64,000 nt of DNA from Combretum micranthum (Eukaryota; Streptophyta; Magnoliopsida; Myrtales; Combretaceae): contig JAMXBD010001194.1 of NCBI GenBank assembly GCA_024138025.1, positions 186,001 to 250,000 of the forward strand, given 5' to 3'. This document shows, in pieces, positions 22,453 to 34,588 of this stretch. How positions within the stretch are numbered: the first letter of the stretch is position 1; each line of letters starts with the position of its first letter. Made by a program: the position numbers and the translations under genes. The notes beneath the pieces were generated by a model, which saw only the letters and a program-made list of their open reading frames with translations, was not told where the DNA came from and ran no database searches.

Positions 22453-25390
22453 GTGCCTTTGGAGCGGGCATGGAGCGGCTGTAGGGCACTCATTGGGTGC
22501 CTATGGAGCACTCATGGGGGAGCACCAAGCGCCTATGGAGCCCACGGTTGAGTGCTCAATGTGTGTGTGTGTGTGTGTGTAAATGTTATGACTGCTTCTT
22601 AGTGAGTTTTTTATTTTTGCAATATCTCACTAATTTTTAATCCGATTTCTTAGTATAAATAGTTGATTTGATAGTACTCTTTGAGTAATTTCCCGTTGTG
22701 GTGTTGTTTTCAACAAAAGAAACGTGAGATATTCAAATTTATAAATCAAGTATGCAATTTTCAAATAAAACATGACAGCTTTAATCAATTTTTTTTTGTG
22801 ATATCTAACTCATCTCTAGTTCGTTTTTTATAAGTAAATAGTCGTTTTTATTGGATTTTTTCAGTACAAGCCATTGGTGGTTGTTTTCACTAATCAATAT
22901 CTCTAAGATTGCAAAAATATGATATCAATTTTGCAATTTCGTGAAAATCTAACAACAAATTATGACACTTTGCTTTTGCGATATCTAATCCGTTTCTTAT
23001 CATTTTTAACAAATGAGTAGTCCATTTTATAGGATTTTTTGTGTACTTTGCATTGGTAGGGTCATTTTTGGCTTAGGATAAATGTATCGATACAATTTAT
23101 TCATACAGTTCAACGTCTTTGATGATTCACTTAACAAGGTTAATTTGATTTTCTTCTCCTTTTTGATCTGAATTTCCTAAGCTTAGAGTTCTAATTTTCT
23201 TAAGTTGATATTTTCTTTTTCCTAAGCAGCTAAACAACATCAACACAATTGTAAATCAACTTATCAACTTCACATCATAATCATCTACTCAAGAGAACAT
23301 ACATGTTCTTCCAAAACCATTCAATTATCAACTTCTTAGTTTCTATACTTGAACACAACGTAACTCTAAGTTGGTATGATTTTAACTTGATTGGATGATT
23401 GAATATTGATGGCTTCTCCTTCTTGTTGTGGATCAAAACCTATGTTAGGAGATAATAAAATAAGTGGTTGGAAGTTTAGAAATAAATTAGCTAAACCAAC
23501 ATCATCCTTACCTTTAGTTCTTGATTTCTAAAACCTTGGTGAAGTTAAGGAAAATTAGAAGCTATTTACTTTGGTTTCTTGCTGTTGTTTGTAGGGTGAA
23601 AGAGGGTTTAATTATAGTGCTTTGTGTTGCCAAGGAGTAAAGCTCATATCATGGACCAAAGTAAGAAAAATAGAGGTTGTTGATGCTCTGTTTTTCGGGT
23701 CTCCTTTGTTGTCCAATGAAATTTTTGAAGAGGAAAATGGAGCTGTTTGTGTTGGCTGGGGCATCTGATTTTTGGATCATTAGTTGAGGATTAAATGTGT
23801 TTGTTTTGTTGCTAATTACTACCTATTTATATGCATCAAACAAGGATTGAAATATGGTGAAAATGGGCTGTATTTAGGATGCGAATTTCGGGGTTGTCTT
23901 CTCTGCTTTTCATCCAAATTTATTGCAGTTAAAACTCGGTTGTGAGTGCGTTTCTTATCATATTTTACAAGTCAATAATTGACTATCTAGGTGTAGATTT
24001 AGTGGAGTTTCATTTATGGTTATTGGTTCAAAACTTTTCAACTTTTGTGAGCTAAAATCAGTAGAGATTGAAGGCTATGAATTTTTTCTTAGATGCTACA
24101 ATTTTGCATTATCTGTTTGTTCCTCTTGCTGCAGCATTTTCTACGGAAATTCTAGGGAGATTTTCTTCACTGTTCCTGCCTACATTTGAAGCTTTCAAAG
24201 CTTCATTTATTGTGGATCTTAGTTGGTGTGTTGTGATTTGTTTGTAAGTCCTTTTCAAGTTGACTTTGAGTTGTTTAAATTGCACAAATGAGATGTGCTG
24301 CTGGCATGAATTTCATCCAAGTTGCAGCAACCAAAGAAGATGAAATTTTCTCACCGTGTAGAATAGCTTAGCTTAGGATCAATGGTTTAATTTTTTTTTC
24401 TAAATTTTCAAGTAATATAACACGCTTGTATGTAGGAGTTTATCTCTAAAAGTTTATCTGAAGCTTCTAAAAAAATTCTATATTATTTATAAGCTCAAAT
24501 CTTGAATTTAGAGTTTATGCAATTAAATAATTTTTTTGTTTTATCTTACGCGTTAAGATTTTCTAAGCCTAATAGATCAAATTAGGGTTTTAGCACCTAT
24601 AGTCTCAAATTTTCTAACTAGATCAATTATACAATCCAAATATTTTTCTAAAGTTTATATTATTAGTTATGGATCTGTTTTCATTCTCATTGTGTATTTA
24701 TAATTATAGCAGTTCATCATTTTAGTTATCATTTTATAATCAATAGATTCTCTAAATAGATTGTCTTTTATCAGGTTTGAAATTTAAGGATACTTCTAAT
24801 TATATCTTGAGTTACTAGCTCAATATATGAAATCTTGTCTTTAGTATCAGGTAGGGACAAAGAAATTTCTATTCGAGTTTTTAGATTATAAATGAGTTTA
24901 TTACTTTAGTTTTATTCTAGATTTTTTATTGGGTCGTAAATTTAATATCTATTATACATTTGTTACTTTGCATTTTACTTGTTACGAAAATTCACGAAGT
25001 TACAGGATTAAATCAAGATTTTAGTCTCTATAGACTCATAATTTTTCTAACTAAAACATTAATATAATCCAAATAATTAATTAGTGTAGAACTTATTTTG
25101 TAATTATTGAACTTCAAGTAAAAAGCATTTTGAAGTTTATAGTGACGATCGATTTATCATTGATCATTGATTGTTTAAGGTTATGGCAGTTACATTTTGT
25201 GTTTTGAAAATTTTATTGGTAAGGATTTTAATTTTTACTAACTATAATCAGATTTATTTGCACTTTAATAATTTTTAAATCACAAAAAATTAGGGTGATT
25301 TTTTCTACTTTTCATTATAGTTCTTTTATGATTCTATATTATATTTTAATAATTATTATAATCAAGTTATGTAAAATTAGAGGGATTACA
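22453..25390 (-). repeat. right arm of the old element's 3' LTR
   Basis: This matches 38208-41117 through most of its length, including the GAGCAC-rich block plus (GT)n (22455-22580 versus 38205-38315), the AACATCAACACAAT segment and the terminal GGGATTACA. On the minus strand it starts TGTAATCCCT directly after the PPT. There is no gene; the open frames in it are short and AT-rich. Confidence 0.75.
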
Positions 25391-25411
25391 TCCTCCCCAC
25401 CTTAAGAAAAG
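25391..25411 (-). promoter_or_regulatory. polypurine tract of the old gypsy element
   Basis: On the minus strand CTTTTCTTAAGGTGGGGAGG leads straight into the LTR start TGTAATCCC. An AAGG-GGGGA tract immediately before the LTR is typical of plant Ty3/gypsy elements. Confidence 0.7.
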
Positions 25412-26332
25412 TTTCATCCTTGAAACTTGCAGGGGTTTGTTTAAATTTTATCCTTAAAATTTCTTTTATTAAAGACATTCATCTCTTTCCTACAGTTTCC
25501 ATATTTCCATATTGATCAAGTTAGTAAAACCATCCTTGATGCTATTAGAGTGATTATCTCCAATATGACCATATCGATAAAAATTATCCCTTTATCATCC
25601 TAAGTATTTTGCTTGAAATTCCCACAACATCAATATGATAGTATTTCTAAAGATCAAGAATAAAAACTCTATAATTGCTTATGAAATTATTGATTCATGG
25701 ATAGGTAAATCACTCAAATTGTTGAGATTTCTCCTTAATACCTATATTTGTGAGTTTACTTATAGCAAATGAGTCGTACAATAGGATTTATTTTCGCCTT
25801 TGAACTCAATAATCCTATTCAAATTCATTCTTATCATTATGTCTTCAAGTCATTTCCAGTTCGTATGTTTATTCCAAAATCATGTAGGAACCACATCATA
25901 CATTTCAACAAGATTCTCAATATCCTTTGTAAAATTTCTTTTAATTTTCTTCATTATTTTTATGTGAATTTATGGTAATAATTCCATGTATTTCTTTGTG
26001 TCTACCATAACATTTCCAATTTGTTTCTTCAAATTTCAACCAATCATAGCAAAATAAAGACTAGAGCTCTTTTTAGTTTTTCCTCAGTTTATCTGTTACA
26101 CTTTCATATCAACTTCTATAGTTTCATAGTCATCAACACTTCATACCATTTAATATATCCTCTTCCATCACAAACAACTTCGATACTCTAAGATATTATA
26201 GTAGGTCGTATAAATCCTTTATTGAATAATTCTTACTACCATACTTTTGATGTTTCCTATTATTTAGCTAGTCTAGTCATTTGTGGTAACATGAAAAAAC
26301 ATCATGTCCTCATTCCTCACACAGATTACAGG
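25412..26332 (-). other. degenerate internal region of the old gypsy element
   Basis: It lies between the PPT and the zinc knuckles. All frames are broken by stops. I could not recognise protease, reverse transcriptase or integrase motifs, although this is where they should lie, so pol is deleted or decayed beyond recognition. A plus-strand frame at 25769-25978 is probably chance. Confidence 0.5.
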
Positions 26333-26699
26333 TTACAAGAAGGAGTGTTTCACTTTATGTCCAACCTTTCCACCATAGGAGCATTTTTTTTTAATTACGA
26401 CCTTTTTTTTTGGATAATGTTGTTTGTTACACCTCCAACCTTTGATATGGCAAGGCCTCATCACTGCAAGTTTATCTTTCTGAACTATTACTTCATCTAA
26501 ATCTTTAGATTGGGATGATTTTGTAGTGTCATCTTGTGTCTTCAGAGAACAATGTGTGGAAATGTGTCCAAATTCTTTCCATATAAACATTTAGTTCTTG
26601 ATTTCTCCGAACATTTTTTTGCTAAATGTCCGATCTCATCACAGTAAAAACACTTATGCTGTAGTTGAGCGCATTTTCTTGCGTAGTGAGGTCCTTCAC
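26333..26699 (-). pseudogene. gag zinc-knuckle remnant (C-terminal part), Ty3/gypsy
   Basis: Read from 26699 downwards on the minus strand: GPHYARKCAQLQHKCFYCDE, then IGHLAKKC (a CX2CX4HX4C knuckle), followed by a frameshifted IWKEFGHISTHCSLKTQ that resembles a second knuckle and a decayed third (CSYGGKVGHKVKH). It encodes the nucleic-acid-binding end of Gag. The 5' portion is at 34589-35079, because a gypsy element inserted between them. An ATGAA/GTGAA duplication marks the break. Frameshifts and lost cysteines make it non-functional. Confidence 0.7.
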
Positions 26700-27171
26700 T
26701 GATGCAAATGACATCGACCTTGATAATTGTCTATACGATGGCTATATAATGTCGATGTTCGCATCCAACGCTGCCGGCATTGACATGAAAGCCGCCGACC
26801 TTCAAACCGGTGTAGGACGAAGAAAGACGCCCCAGTTTGTATCACGATGATGGCTACGGCATGGAGCTATGCGTGGAGTTCTCTGTGATTGGCTATGCCA
26901 GCGTACACTCCTATGCTGCCGGTATACGTTATCTACATTGCCAGTGTTAGACTAATGTTCTTTTAACCGACTTAAATTTTATTTAATGCTTCCTAAGGTT
27001 TCTTGTTAGAATATAAATAGATAAGTTTCGACCTTTTTCACCAGACTTTGATATTTTTACATGATATTAAACTTCTTTGAGATATTTTCTCATAAATCTT
27101 GCATCTTTAGTGCAATCTTGAATTCTTAATTCATCCATTATGATTGAATATATGTGTTCACTGTGTCGAAA
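26700..27171 (+). repeat. left LTR of the gypsy derivative
   Basis: It begins TGATGCAAATGACATCG and matches 29301-29763 closely (GGTTTCTTGTTAGAATATAA, present in both). The last 30 or so bases differ from the right LTR, so the exact end is approximate. A TATA-like ATATAAATAG lies at about 27011-27020. Confidence 0.8.
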
Positions 27172-27173
27172 GT

Positions 27174-27185
27174 GGTATTAGAGAA
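27174..27185 (+). promoter_or_regulatory. primer binding site, initiator Met-tRNA type
   Basis: TGGTATTAGAGA is one transition away from the canonical TGGTATCAGAG that pairs with the tRNA-Met 3' end. It lies just after the left LTR. Confidence 0.75.
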
Positions 27186-27204
27186 CAGTAAAATACTGCA
27201 AAGA

Positions 27205-28567
27205 TGTCTACCAATGACGGTGTTGATAGGGGTCATACTCTTGACAATGTTCAAGATATGGGAGTCTATGAGACTGAGGTTCCTAGGCGGTAGTTGATGC
27301 CATGGATCGGAGATTACGGCAGGTAGAGTAGCTTGTCGAAGATCTGGTCGAGCGTTTCAATGCCATGACTATCGATGCCAACAGAGGTAGGGATGATGGT
27401 AGGAGACGACCAAGGGCAAGAGATGCTTGCGGCGATCCAATCAACATAACAATTGCTACAAATAGATGGGCACGGTTATCAGATGAAGAAGTAGGAAAGT
27501 GAATTTTTGTTTGAAGAGAGACAACCGCAAGGAGATATGGTTATGGTAGTGGGGGACACCGAAGGAGATACTGTGGATATGACTAGAACGACGGTAGTGA
27601 CTTTTGCCTCTAAAGGTAGATATTCGTAATTTTAATGGTAATTTAAATATTGAGGAATTCTTAGATTGGTTGGCTAAAGTAGATAGGTTTTTCTATGATA
27701 TGGATATTTAAGAGGAGCATAGGGTTAGATTGGTAACATGCTGATTGAAAGGAGGATCTTCAGCCTAGTGGGAGAGACTATAGAACAGGAGGTACCGTAA
27801 GGGTAGACAACCAGTGAAAACTTGGTATAAGATGAAACAGTTATTGCAACGAGATTTTCTACCTCCCGATTATGAGCTTATCCTCTTTTAGCAATATCAG
27901 CGATGTCATAAGGGATAGAGGACTATACATAAATACACTACAGAGTTCATGCAGTTGGTAGAGAGGAATGATTCAAGGGAAAGTGAAGGTCAGTAGGTTG
28001 CTAGATATGTTGATGGGTTAAAATTTCAGATTCGAAATAAAATTGGAGTCCATGTTTTGAGGAATTTGAGTGAGGCAAAGAATATGGCACTTCAAGTAGA
28101 GTTGACGTGGCAAGAGAAGGGTAAGAAATTTGATGGTGGTAGTAGGAGATTTAGAAAATGATAATTCGGGTCAATCTATGGTTGAAAAGAATGATAGTAT
28201 TGAGGAGAAGCAAGGCATGAGTAGTGAGAAGAGATATGACAAAGCTATTGGTGAGAAGCCCGTTGAGGTTAAAGATACTCCAAAGTAGAATAATCCCTAT
28301 GCTAAGCCAATTTTGGGTAAGTGTTATAGATGCAAGCAGCCGAGACACTGGTCAAATGAATGCCCTAATAGGAGAGAAGTCAACATAGTTGAGAGGGATG
28401 AGGAGATTTGTGAACTTGATGGTGATGATGAGTGCTATGATGAAGATAGGGAGGTTCAGCAGACTTATGTCATCAGGAAACTGATGTTGATGCCTAAGGA
28501 GGAGGGAAAGATTCAACAATTCCAGTTGTGTTCATACAAGGTGTACACTAGGTGGGAAGGTGTTTGA
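27205..28567 (+). pseudogene. gag of Ty3/gypsy derivative (retrotransposon gag domain plus CCHC knuckle), broken
   Basis: It starts at ATG 27205 (MSTNDGVDRGHTLDNVQD), with an early stop after ETEVPRR. From about 27615 a recognisable retrotransposon gag domain follows: [93 protein letters not shown] knuckle CYRCKQPRHWSNEC (28322-28363) lies in the last frame, followed by an acidic tail. Gag forms the particle and binds RNA. At least six in-frame stops and a frame change make it inactive. Most stops look like CAG/CGA/TGG to TAG/TGA transitions, as expected from methylated cytosines in silenced elements. Confidence 0.85.
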
Positions 28568-28950
28568 CCTAGTTATTGATAGTGGTAGTTGTGAGAACAT
28601 TATTAATAGGGAAATTGTGAAGCAATTGCGTTTACCGGTGTAGAAATACCCTAATTCATACACTATAGGGTAGATCAAAGCAACTGAAAGGATTGATGTG
28701 AAAGGAACGTGTAAAGTACTATTTTGGATAGGTAAATATGAGGATAAGGATTATTATGGTATGTGGATATGCAGGCATGTCATTTGTTGTTAGGAAGACC
28801 TTAGTAGTATGCAGTGGTGCCCAGTATGTGGGAAAGGAGAATTTGTACAGGTTAGAAAAGGGTGGTGTAAAGCATACTTTGCTGCCCCTGAAGGTAGTAA
28901 AACATAACAAAGTAGTCAAATCAAATGGGTGCTCTTTTCTAACTATCATC
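28531..28950 (+). pseudogene. retroviral-type aspartic protease remnant
   Basis: A frame shifted from gag reads FDLVIDSGSCENIINREIV; DSG at 28578-28586 is the catalytic motif of pepsin-like retrotransposon proteases. It continues KQLRLP, a stop, KYPNSYTIG, a stop, IKATERIDVKGTCKVLF, then shifts frame through a region resembling the Ty3/gypsy flap and 'LLGRP' segment. Stops and frameshifts inactivate it. Reverse transcriptase should follow but does not. Confidence 0.75.
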
Positions 28951-29290
28951 CACTCATAAAGAGAGATGAAGGCGCCTCAACTTATGCACACGCTCATGTT
29001 AAGACAAGTCATGGCAGCAGAAGAAGAGAATAGTGGAGATATGCTAGGAGCAGCAAACGAAGTGTCAAAGGAGTTGGTTCTACACTCAAATTATGGTGTT
29101 TTAAAGCACCTGAATGATCAGACTTGACTTAACAAAATAGGTATGTGCAATGGATTTGGTTCTTGCAAGAGTTTCTTGTCAAGTGGAAGCATAAGTCAAG
29201 AATGCAGAACAAGATGGCTAATACATTCCCATTCTACCCAAACAATCATCTTTATATCCAAAAAAGAACTCGGGGTCGAGTTCTTTGCAA
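28951..29290 (+). other. short remnant between protease and PPT
   Basis: About 340 bases bridge the protease to the PPT, where an intact element would have 3 kb or more of reverse transcriptase, RNase H and integrase. No pol motif was seen. The join marks the internal deletion. Confidence 0.6.
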
Positions 29291-29300
29291 GTGGGGGAAA
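29291..29300 (+). promoter_or_regulatory. polypurine tract
   Basis: GTGGGGGAAA immediately before the right LTR start TGATGTAG. This fixes the LTR boundary and the element's orientation. Confidence 0.85.
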
Positions 29301-29763
29301 TGATGTAGATGACATCGGCCTTGATAGTTGTTTGTACGCTAGTTATACATAGCCAGCATTCGCATTCAATGCCACCGGCATTGACATGAAGGCCGTCGGC
29401 CTTCAAACCAGTGTAGGAAGAATACAGACACCCCAATTTGTATCACGATGATAGCTATGAGCGTGGAGCCGGGCATGGAGTTCTCTGTGATAGGCTATGT
29501 CAACATGAACGCCACCTGTGTACATTCCTATGTTGCTTGTGTACATTGTCTACACTGTCAGCATTGGACCAATGTTCTTTTAACCAACATAATTTTTATT
29601 TAATGAATCCTAAGGTTTCTTGTTAGAATATAAATAGACAAGTTTCGACCATTTTCACCAGACTTTGATATTTTTACATGATATTACAATTCTTTGAGAG
29701 ATTTTCTAATAAAGCTTGCATCTTTAATGCAATCTTCAATTCTTGATTCATCTGTTGTGATTG
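29301..29763 (+). repeat. right LTR of gypsy derivative, first part
   Basis: It starts TGATGTAGATGACATCGG and matches the left LTR to the point where a solo LTR is inserted. The LTR resumes at 34551 after the duplicated GATTG and ends CTACATCA at 34583. Removing the insertion gives about 496 bp. Confidence 0.85.
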
Positions 29764-32700
29764 TGTAAGCCCCGGAAAATTTCAGTAAATAATTCTACGA
29801 TGAACTTTGAAAGTAAACCCTAAAAATCACTCCAAATTAAAACCGAACTTTGAACGAGTCCTGAAATATAAACGACAGTAAGAATTCATTAGTCTTGAGA
29901 AAATCTAAAAATAAAATAAGGACTACAAAAGTCCTTAAGTCCAAAAACCATTACATAAGATAAACTGCTTACCTAATCTATAAATCATAAAAATCGGGAT
30001 AAAAAAATAAAACACAGTGATAATTTGCTAAAAAGCAAGTTAATCCATAACATGACAATTTGAAGGATCAGGAAATCACCAAAGGCCAATTCCATAATTA
30101 GGCTTTGGCACGATTAAGAAAACTTTATCTGCCAATAATAAAATATAGACTTTGGAAATTCCCCAAACGATCAGACTAATAATCCTAAGAGACGGAAATC
30201 ACAATAAAGCCCTAATGATCAAATCAAACTCCCAAGAATCATAGAACGAGTTAGAAATTGAAATCTTGTAATCTTAAGAAGGAAGAATTCAAGAAACAAA
30301 ATAACAAATTAGATAATCCTTAAGTTAACCAATTGTTCATAAAACCTTAAATCGAAGCAAAAATAAATTCGAAAACAAAACACTATGAGAATCCTTTTTC
30401 AAAGCAAATTATAAAAATCAAGATTTCCCCAAAATCATTCCAAAAATCAATACTTGACTCAAACTCAAGAAAATCATATCCGGTAACCATTACCGATATA
30501 ACTCTGGATATAATAATTCAATTCAAGATTTCCAAAAGCAGTAGAGATATTAAATACTTATAAAAATAAAACTTAAAATAAATTTCTCAAATTAAATATG
30601 TTGTATGAACATAAATATCAGTTTCCAACTTGGCAAGGATCTAAACCGGAAAAATCACCCGGAAACCCTAATCGGAATACAATAGCTTAAGTCCGGCAAT
30701 CTAGCGCCCTTAACCCTATAGGCCGAGGTGTAGTTTAAATAAGTAGAATAGCTCGTAGTAATATAAGTTTATTCACAAATATCAGATTGGTAAATTTTTG
30801 ACCTATCTCGAACCCGTTCGGATACAGACTTCGAAAAGTGTGTCCCGGGACTCGAGATATCAAAAATATACCATTAGTACCGTTAGACTCGTAATTTTAT
30901 AAGATTTCTAAATATATCAGTTATATAATTTTTCGGGTTATAAAAGTTGCAATTATAACCTTTTTATCATATTTTCATTTCTACCGGTAATTGATTAGTC
31001 TTTTGCACTATTCATTTTATTTCATTACACAATTTTATTATTATTATTATTTTCCTATATACCCTGGGTTTCCTAGTAATCAAGTAAACTTCGAAAACCA
31101 GAAAATGAAACCCTAAACTGGTTTAGTTTAAGCTTTGTGAGAAAGACTTAGAAACTCAAATTCCGGCTTTTCCACGGTTTCCAAATAAGAAACTTTTATA
31201 AGTAAAATTAATTTTGAATATAGTTCTTGATTATATTTCAAACCAAGAAAAGATCAGATTTTGAGAAAATTTCAATGCTGGGTCATCTCGAGACCCATTA
31301 TAGAAAAGCGTGCCCTGGAACTAGAATTTCAAAACTTTCTTTATGAATACTCATTTGAATCGAAATAAAATAAGGATTTCAAAAATATATTTTTCATAAT
31401 TTTCCGGCTTACGAAAAATACAGTTATAACCTTTTTATTCGTATTTCCTTACTACCGGAAAATCAAATTGTCTTGTCATCTATTCCTCACTATTCAAAAA
31501 GTACCACCTATACCACCTATGCTACCTATTAGCACACCCTATATTTGCAACACTTACCATCACTCCATCAATCTCTCTTTTCAAAAACTTTTTATCTCCT
31601 AAACATTATTTCAATTTATGACAAATTGTACTCAATTCCAACAAAACAAGTTAAATCAAAATCAAATCTTCTCCTCCTCCCCATACATTGATTGGCGTGA
31701 AACCCTCCCCATGAAGCTCCATTTTGCAAATTCTTTTAAATTATTTTAGTCTCTTTTAACCTAATCTCATTTCATATATATACTACTTTTTCTCTCTCTC
31801 TCTTCATTCTTTTATTTCTCAACTTTTGAAAAGTGAAAAGCTCTCAAAAATCCTCTCATTTTCCTCTCTTGGCCGAAAGTTTTGAAGCCCCACACACACA
31901 CACACAACTCTCCATTTCCTCTTTACATCTTCTATCCACTTCAAGTAAGTAAGCCTTCACTCCTTCCACTCATAGATCTTGTTATGGCTAAGTTATTCTT
32001 GGATATTTCCAACTAAATGTCCCCATGATCTCTTGATAGGGACAAGGAAATATCAAACAAGAATAAACCATCACTAGTAGATCTTGTATTTCAAGGAGCT
32101 TTCAAGGCATAAGCTTTATGAGTTTTCACCAAAAAGTGTTTTGAAAAAAGATCTTTTATAAAAATGTAGTTTTTATGTTTTCAAAACTATTTAAGCATTT
32201 CATATAGTAGATCTATCATTTTACTACTCATATTCATGTAGACATTTAAGATTCATCTTTATTTTGAGTTTATGTGCATTCATAGTCTTTAATGTTTTTG
32301 CCCTTAGTAAATAACCTTCCTAGTATATAGATCTATAGGTAGATGAGTTAATAATACCAAAAAGGAAAACACTTTTCAAGAAATGAGTTAGTGTAAATTC
32401 GGATGACTTGAAACCTAGTTTAAAAACCCTTTTATCAACTTCTAAACATGTATTTTACAAGAGAAATGGAGCCTATAGGTAATAGATAATGTTTAGCAAT
32501 ATTTTTCATGGATCTAAATGTGTTTTACTAAGGAAAATAGTTGAAACAAGAGATGAAGTCTAAAAGAAATTTTGAGTTAAAAGTCTTAACAACCAAATTC
32601 GTAATAATGGAAGATGGCTAGAAAACACTATTTTTCCAACTTCAAAAATGGTATTTTCTTAAATAAATGGAGTCCTTAGGATATAGGTATAATAAACACT

Positions 32701-34545
32701 TAAAGTTTTAAGTATAGAATACATTTTTCCTAAAGAAATCAACTTGAAAATGGACTTTACTAAATTCGGATTTTTGGAAACCCCTAGTAAAGACCCACTT
32801 AAAAGTTTATAAATGAAGATTTTATTTAAGAAATAAAGGCCTTAGGATATAACTAATATGAGGGTCAAAATTTTTAAGCAAAATAGAGTTTTCCTAAAAG
32901 AAAATCCTTGTAATATGTAGGTGTGACTAAGTGTAGTAAACTCACTTGTTAAACATTAATATGAAATGGTTTTCTAAGAAAAGTTTATGTAAATTCTTTA
33001 AACCTAAAGAGCTATAAGAACTTAGGCTCATTAGAGTTCATATCATGACATTCATGATAGGGAAAATCATTACCATTGCATTTAGTTTCATTTTACTTAG
33101 GAATCTCAAGTGCATTCATGAAAACCGCATTTTGGAATCATGTACCGCTGTACAGATCTGATCCCTCATTTCCGAGGCTTAGATATTTTCAAAACTTGAT
33201 TTAAACTTCATATTTAGAAAGGTCTTCCGAAGTAGATAGAAACCGATATAAAATTTGCGAGATTCCGAGTTAAAATGACCAAGTTATGGCCGTTTTAAGT
33301 TGGAATTCCCGCTTAGAACGCGAATTACGAATTTGATAAGTTCGTATGAAGTTGTTGGATTAGTTTGAGTTGAAATACTTATTAGAGTATTTCTTCCTTT
33401 TTAGGTTATCCCGAGTTCGACGATTCCCTACCACCGGATTATTATTACTAGAAGACCGGTGATCCAATGGCCGAGTGAGTTTTCTCCTTGTTTTGTTACC
33501 TTGATTGTGCTTGTAATTAGTCGCATTAGAATTTTAGGAACAAGATAAAAAAATCGATATGAATGGGGATGGGATATATGATGAGACTGTGATGAATGTA
33601 TGCCAAGGAATACTAAAGCATATCGAAACCACGATTTGATTGGATAACTGCATGGTTCATATTATTTATGTGTGATATTGCCTGGTCACTCTAAAGAATG
33701 TATAAATATTTTGACCTAAGCAAAAAGTAAATTGATCATGCATCGCATCGGACATATTGCATTTGGTAGCATGCTACTCCTACGCAGGTCGATCGGTATG
33801 GTCCGTTGTTGCCTCGTTTGAATAACGAGCCCGGTGCCAGAGCTCATTCTGGGTACTAAGGCGCATGTGGATGCATCCTTGGATGAGCCTAGCCGAGTCG
33901 AGTGCTAAGAGCCGAGGGCTTGGGGACTAGATGCGGTCGTGTAGACTCAATACCATTCCTAACCCAAGATACGGAGGGCGTAAATCCGTTCTGTGTGTGG
34001 GTTCCGGTTACCCATGCATAATTGCTTGCTCACGTGTTTGTTCATGCATAGCATATGATTGATTAATAACTTGTTTGTTATGGTACGAATTAAGGGAATT
34101 CTCACTAAGCTAGTGTAGCTTATACCCCAATAGTTGTTTAAATGAGCAGGTTATTCCAAGAATGCTAAGTGGGGACCGAGATGGTTGAAGTCGAGAATGA
34201 CTTCGGGATTCCGGCAAGATATAAGAATGCTTGAAGTTTTTGGCTAAGCTTTACGATTTGCTTGTAATAGTTTTATGTAGTGAAGTCTTGGGAAATGTAA
34301 TTGAAGTTTGATGATTTATATTTTGAAGTATAGTGTTTTGTATTTGGAGTATAGTGGATTGTATTTCCTTTACATTGTTACTCAATTGTATCAACATAAA
34401 ATGTATCATTCCGATTTGTCTCCTTTATGTGTTAGACGCCTTGTACATAGTATGAAAGCCTTCGCGTGACTGAGGTGGTCATTCTTAGGCTTTAATATTG
34501 TATACGGCGGACTGCCACGTTTAGGGTACCCTTCGGGGCATGACA
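29764..34545 (+). mobile_element. solo LTR, type I family, longest copy, perfect target duplication
   Basis: The 4782 bp unit begins TGTAAGCCCCGG and ends TTCGGGGCATGACA, flanked by perfect GATTG duplications (29759-29763, 34546-34550). The left LTR of the host element has the uninterrupted GATTGAAT, which proves the insertion. Inside are a TATA-like TATATATA at about 31774, a strong donor-like GTAAGTAAG at 31945, the conserved block at about 33221-33310, an acceptor-like TTTTTAG at 33400-33404, a frame ending PPDYYY-stop (33449-33451), a GTGAGT donor-like site (33475) and a GCAG acceptor-like site (34146-34149). There is no internal retrotransposon region. Confidence 0.9.
33405..33474 (+). 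other. conserved mini-exon-like segment
   Basis: Between the acceptor-like TTAG and the donor GTGAGTTTT, the frame two bases in reads YPEFDDSLPPDYYY-stop. It is more diverged in DNA than sister copies, yet has the same layout and a stop at the same place. Confidence 0.4.
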
Positions 34546-34550
34546 GATTG

Positions 34551-34583
34551 AATCTGTATGTTTACGCTTTCTGCGCTACATCA
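34551..34583 (+). repeat. right LTR of gypsy derivative, terminal part
   Basis: AATCTGTATG...CTACATCA continues the LTR after the solo-LTR insertion. CTACATCA is the exact reverse complement of the LTR start TGATGTAG. Confidence 0.75.
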
Positions 34584-34588
34584 TTCAT

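Larger units (their letters stand above)
26700..34583 (+). mobile_element. plus-strand Ty3/gypsy deletion derivative with two short LTRs
   Basis: The left LTR is 26700-27171 and the right LTR 29301-29763 plus 34551-34583, split by a solo LTR. Ends are TGATGTAG...CTACATCA in the right LTR. The flanks TTCAC (26695-26699) and TTCAT (34584-34588) form a 5 bp duplication with one change. Met-tRNA primer site, gag, a protease remnant and PPT are present in order, but the 2.1 kb internal region has no reverse transcriptase or integrase. It sits inside the zinc-knuckle part of the minus-strand gag. Confidence 0.8.

Noticed and set aside
26110..26225. A minus-strand KGFIRPTII-like string resembling a gypsy reverse transcriptase motif
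   Set aside because: The next codons are stops and no other reverse transcriptase motif follows in any frame; probably chance.
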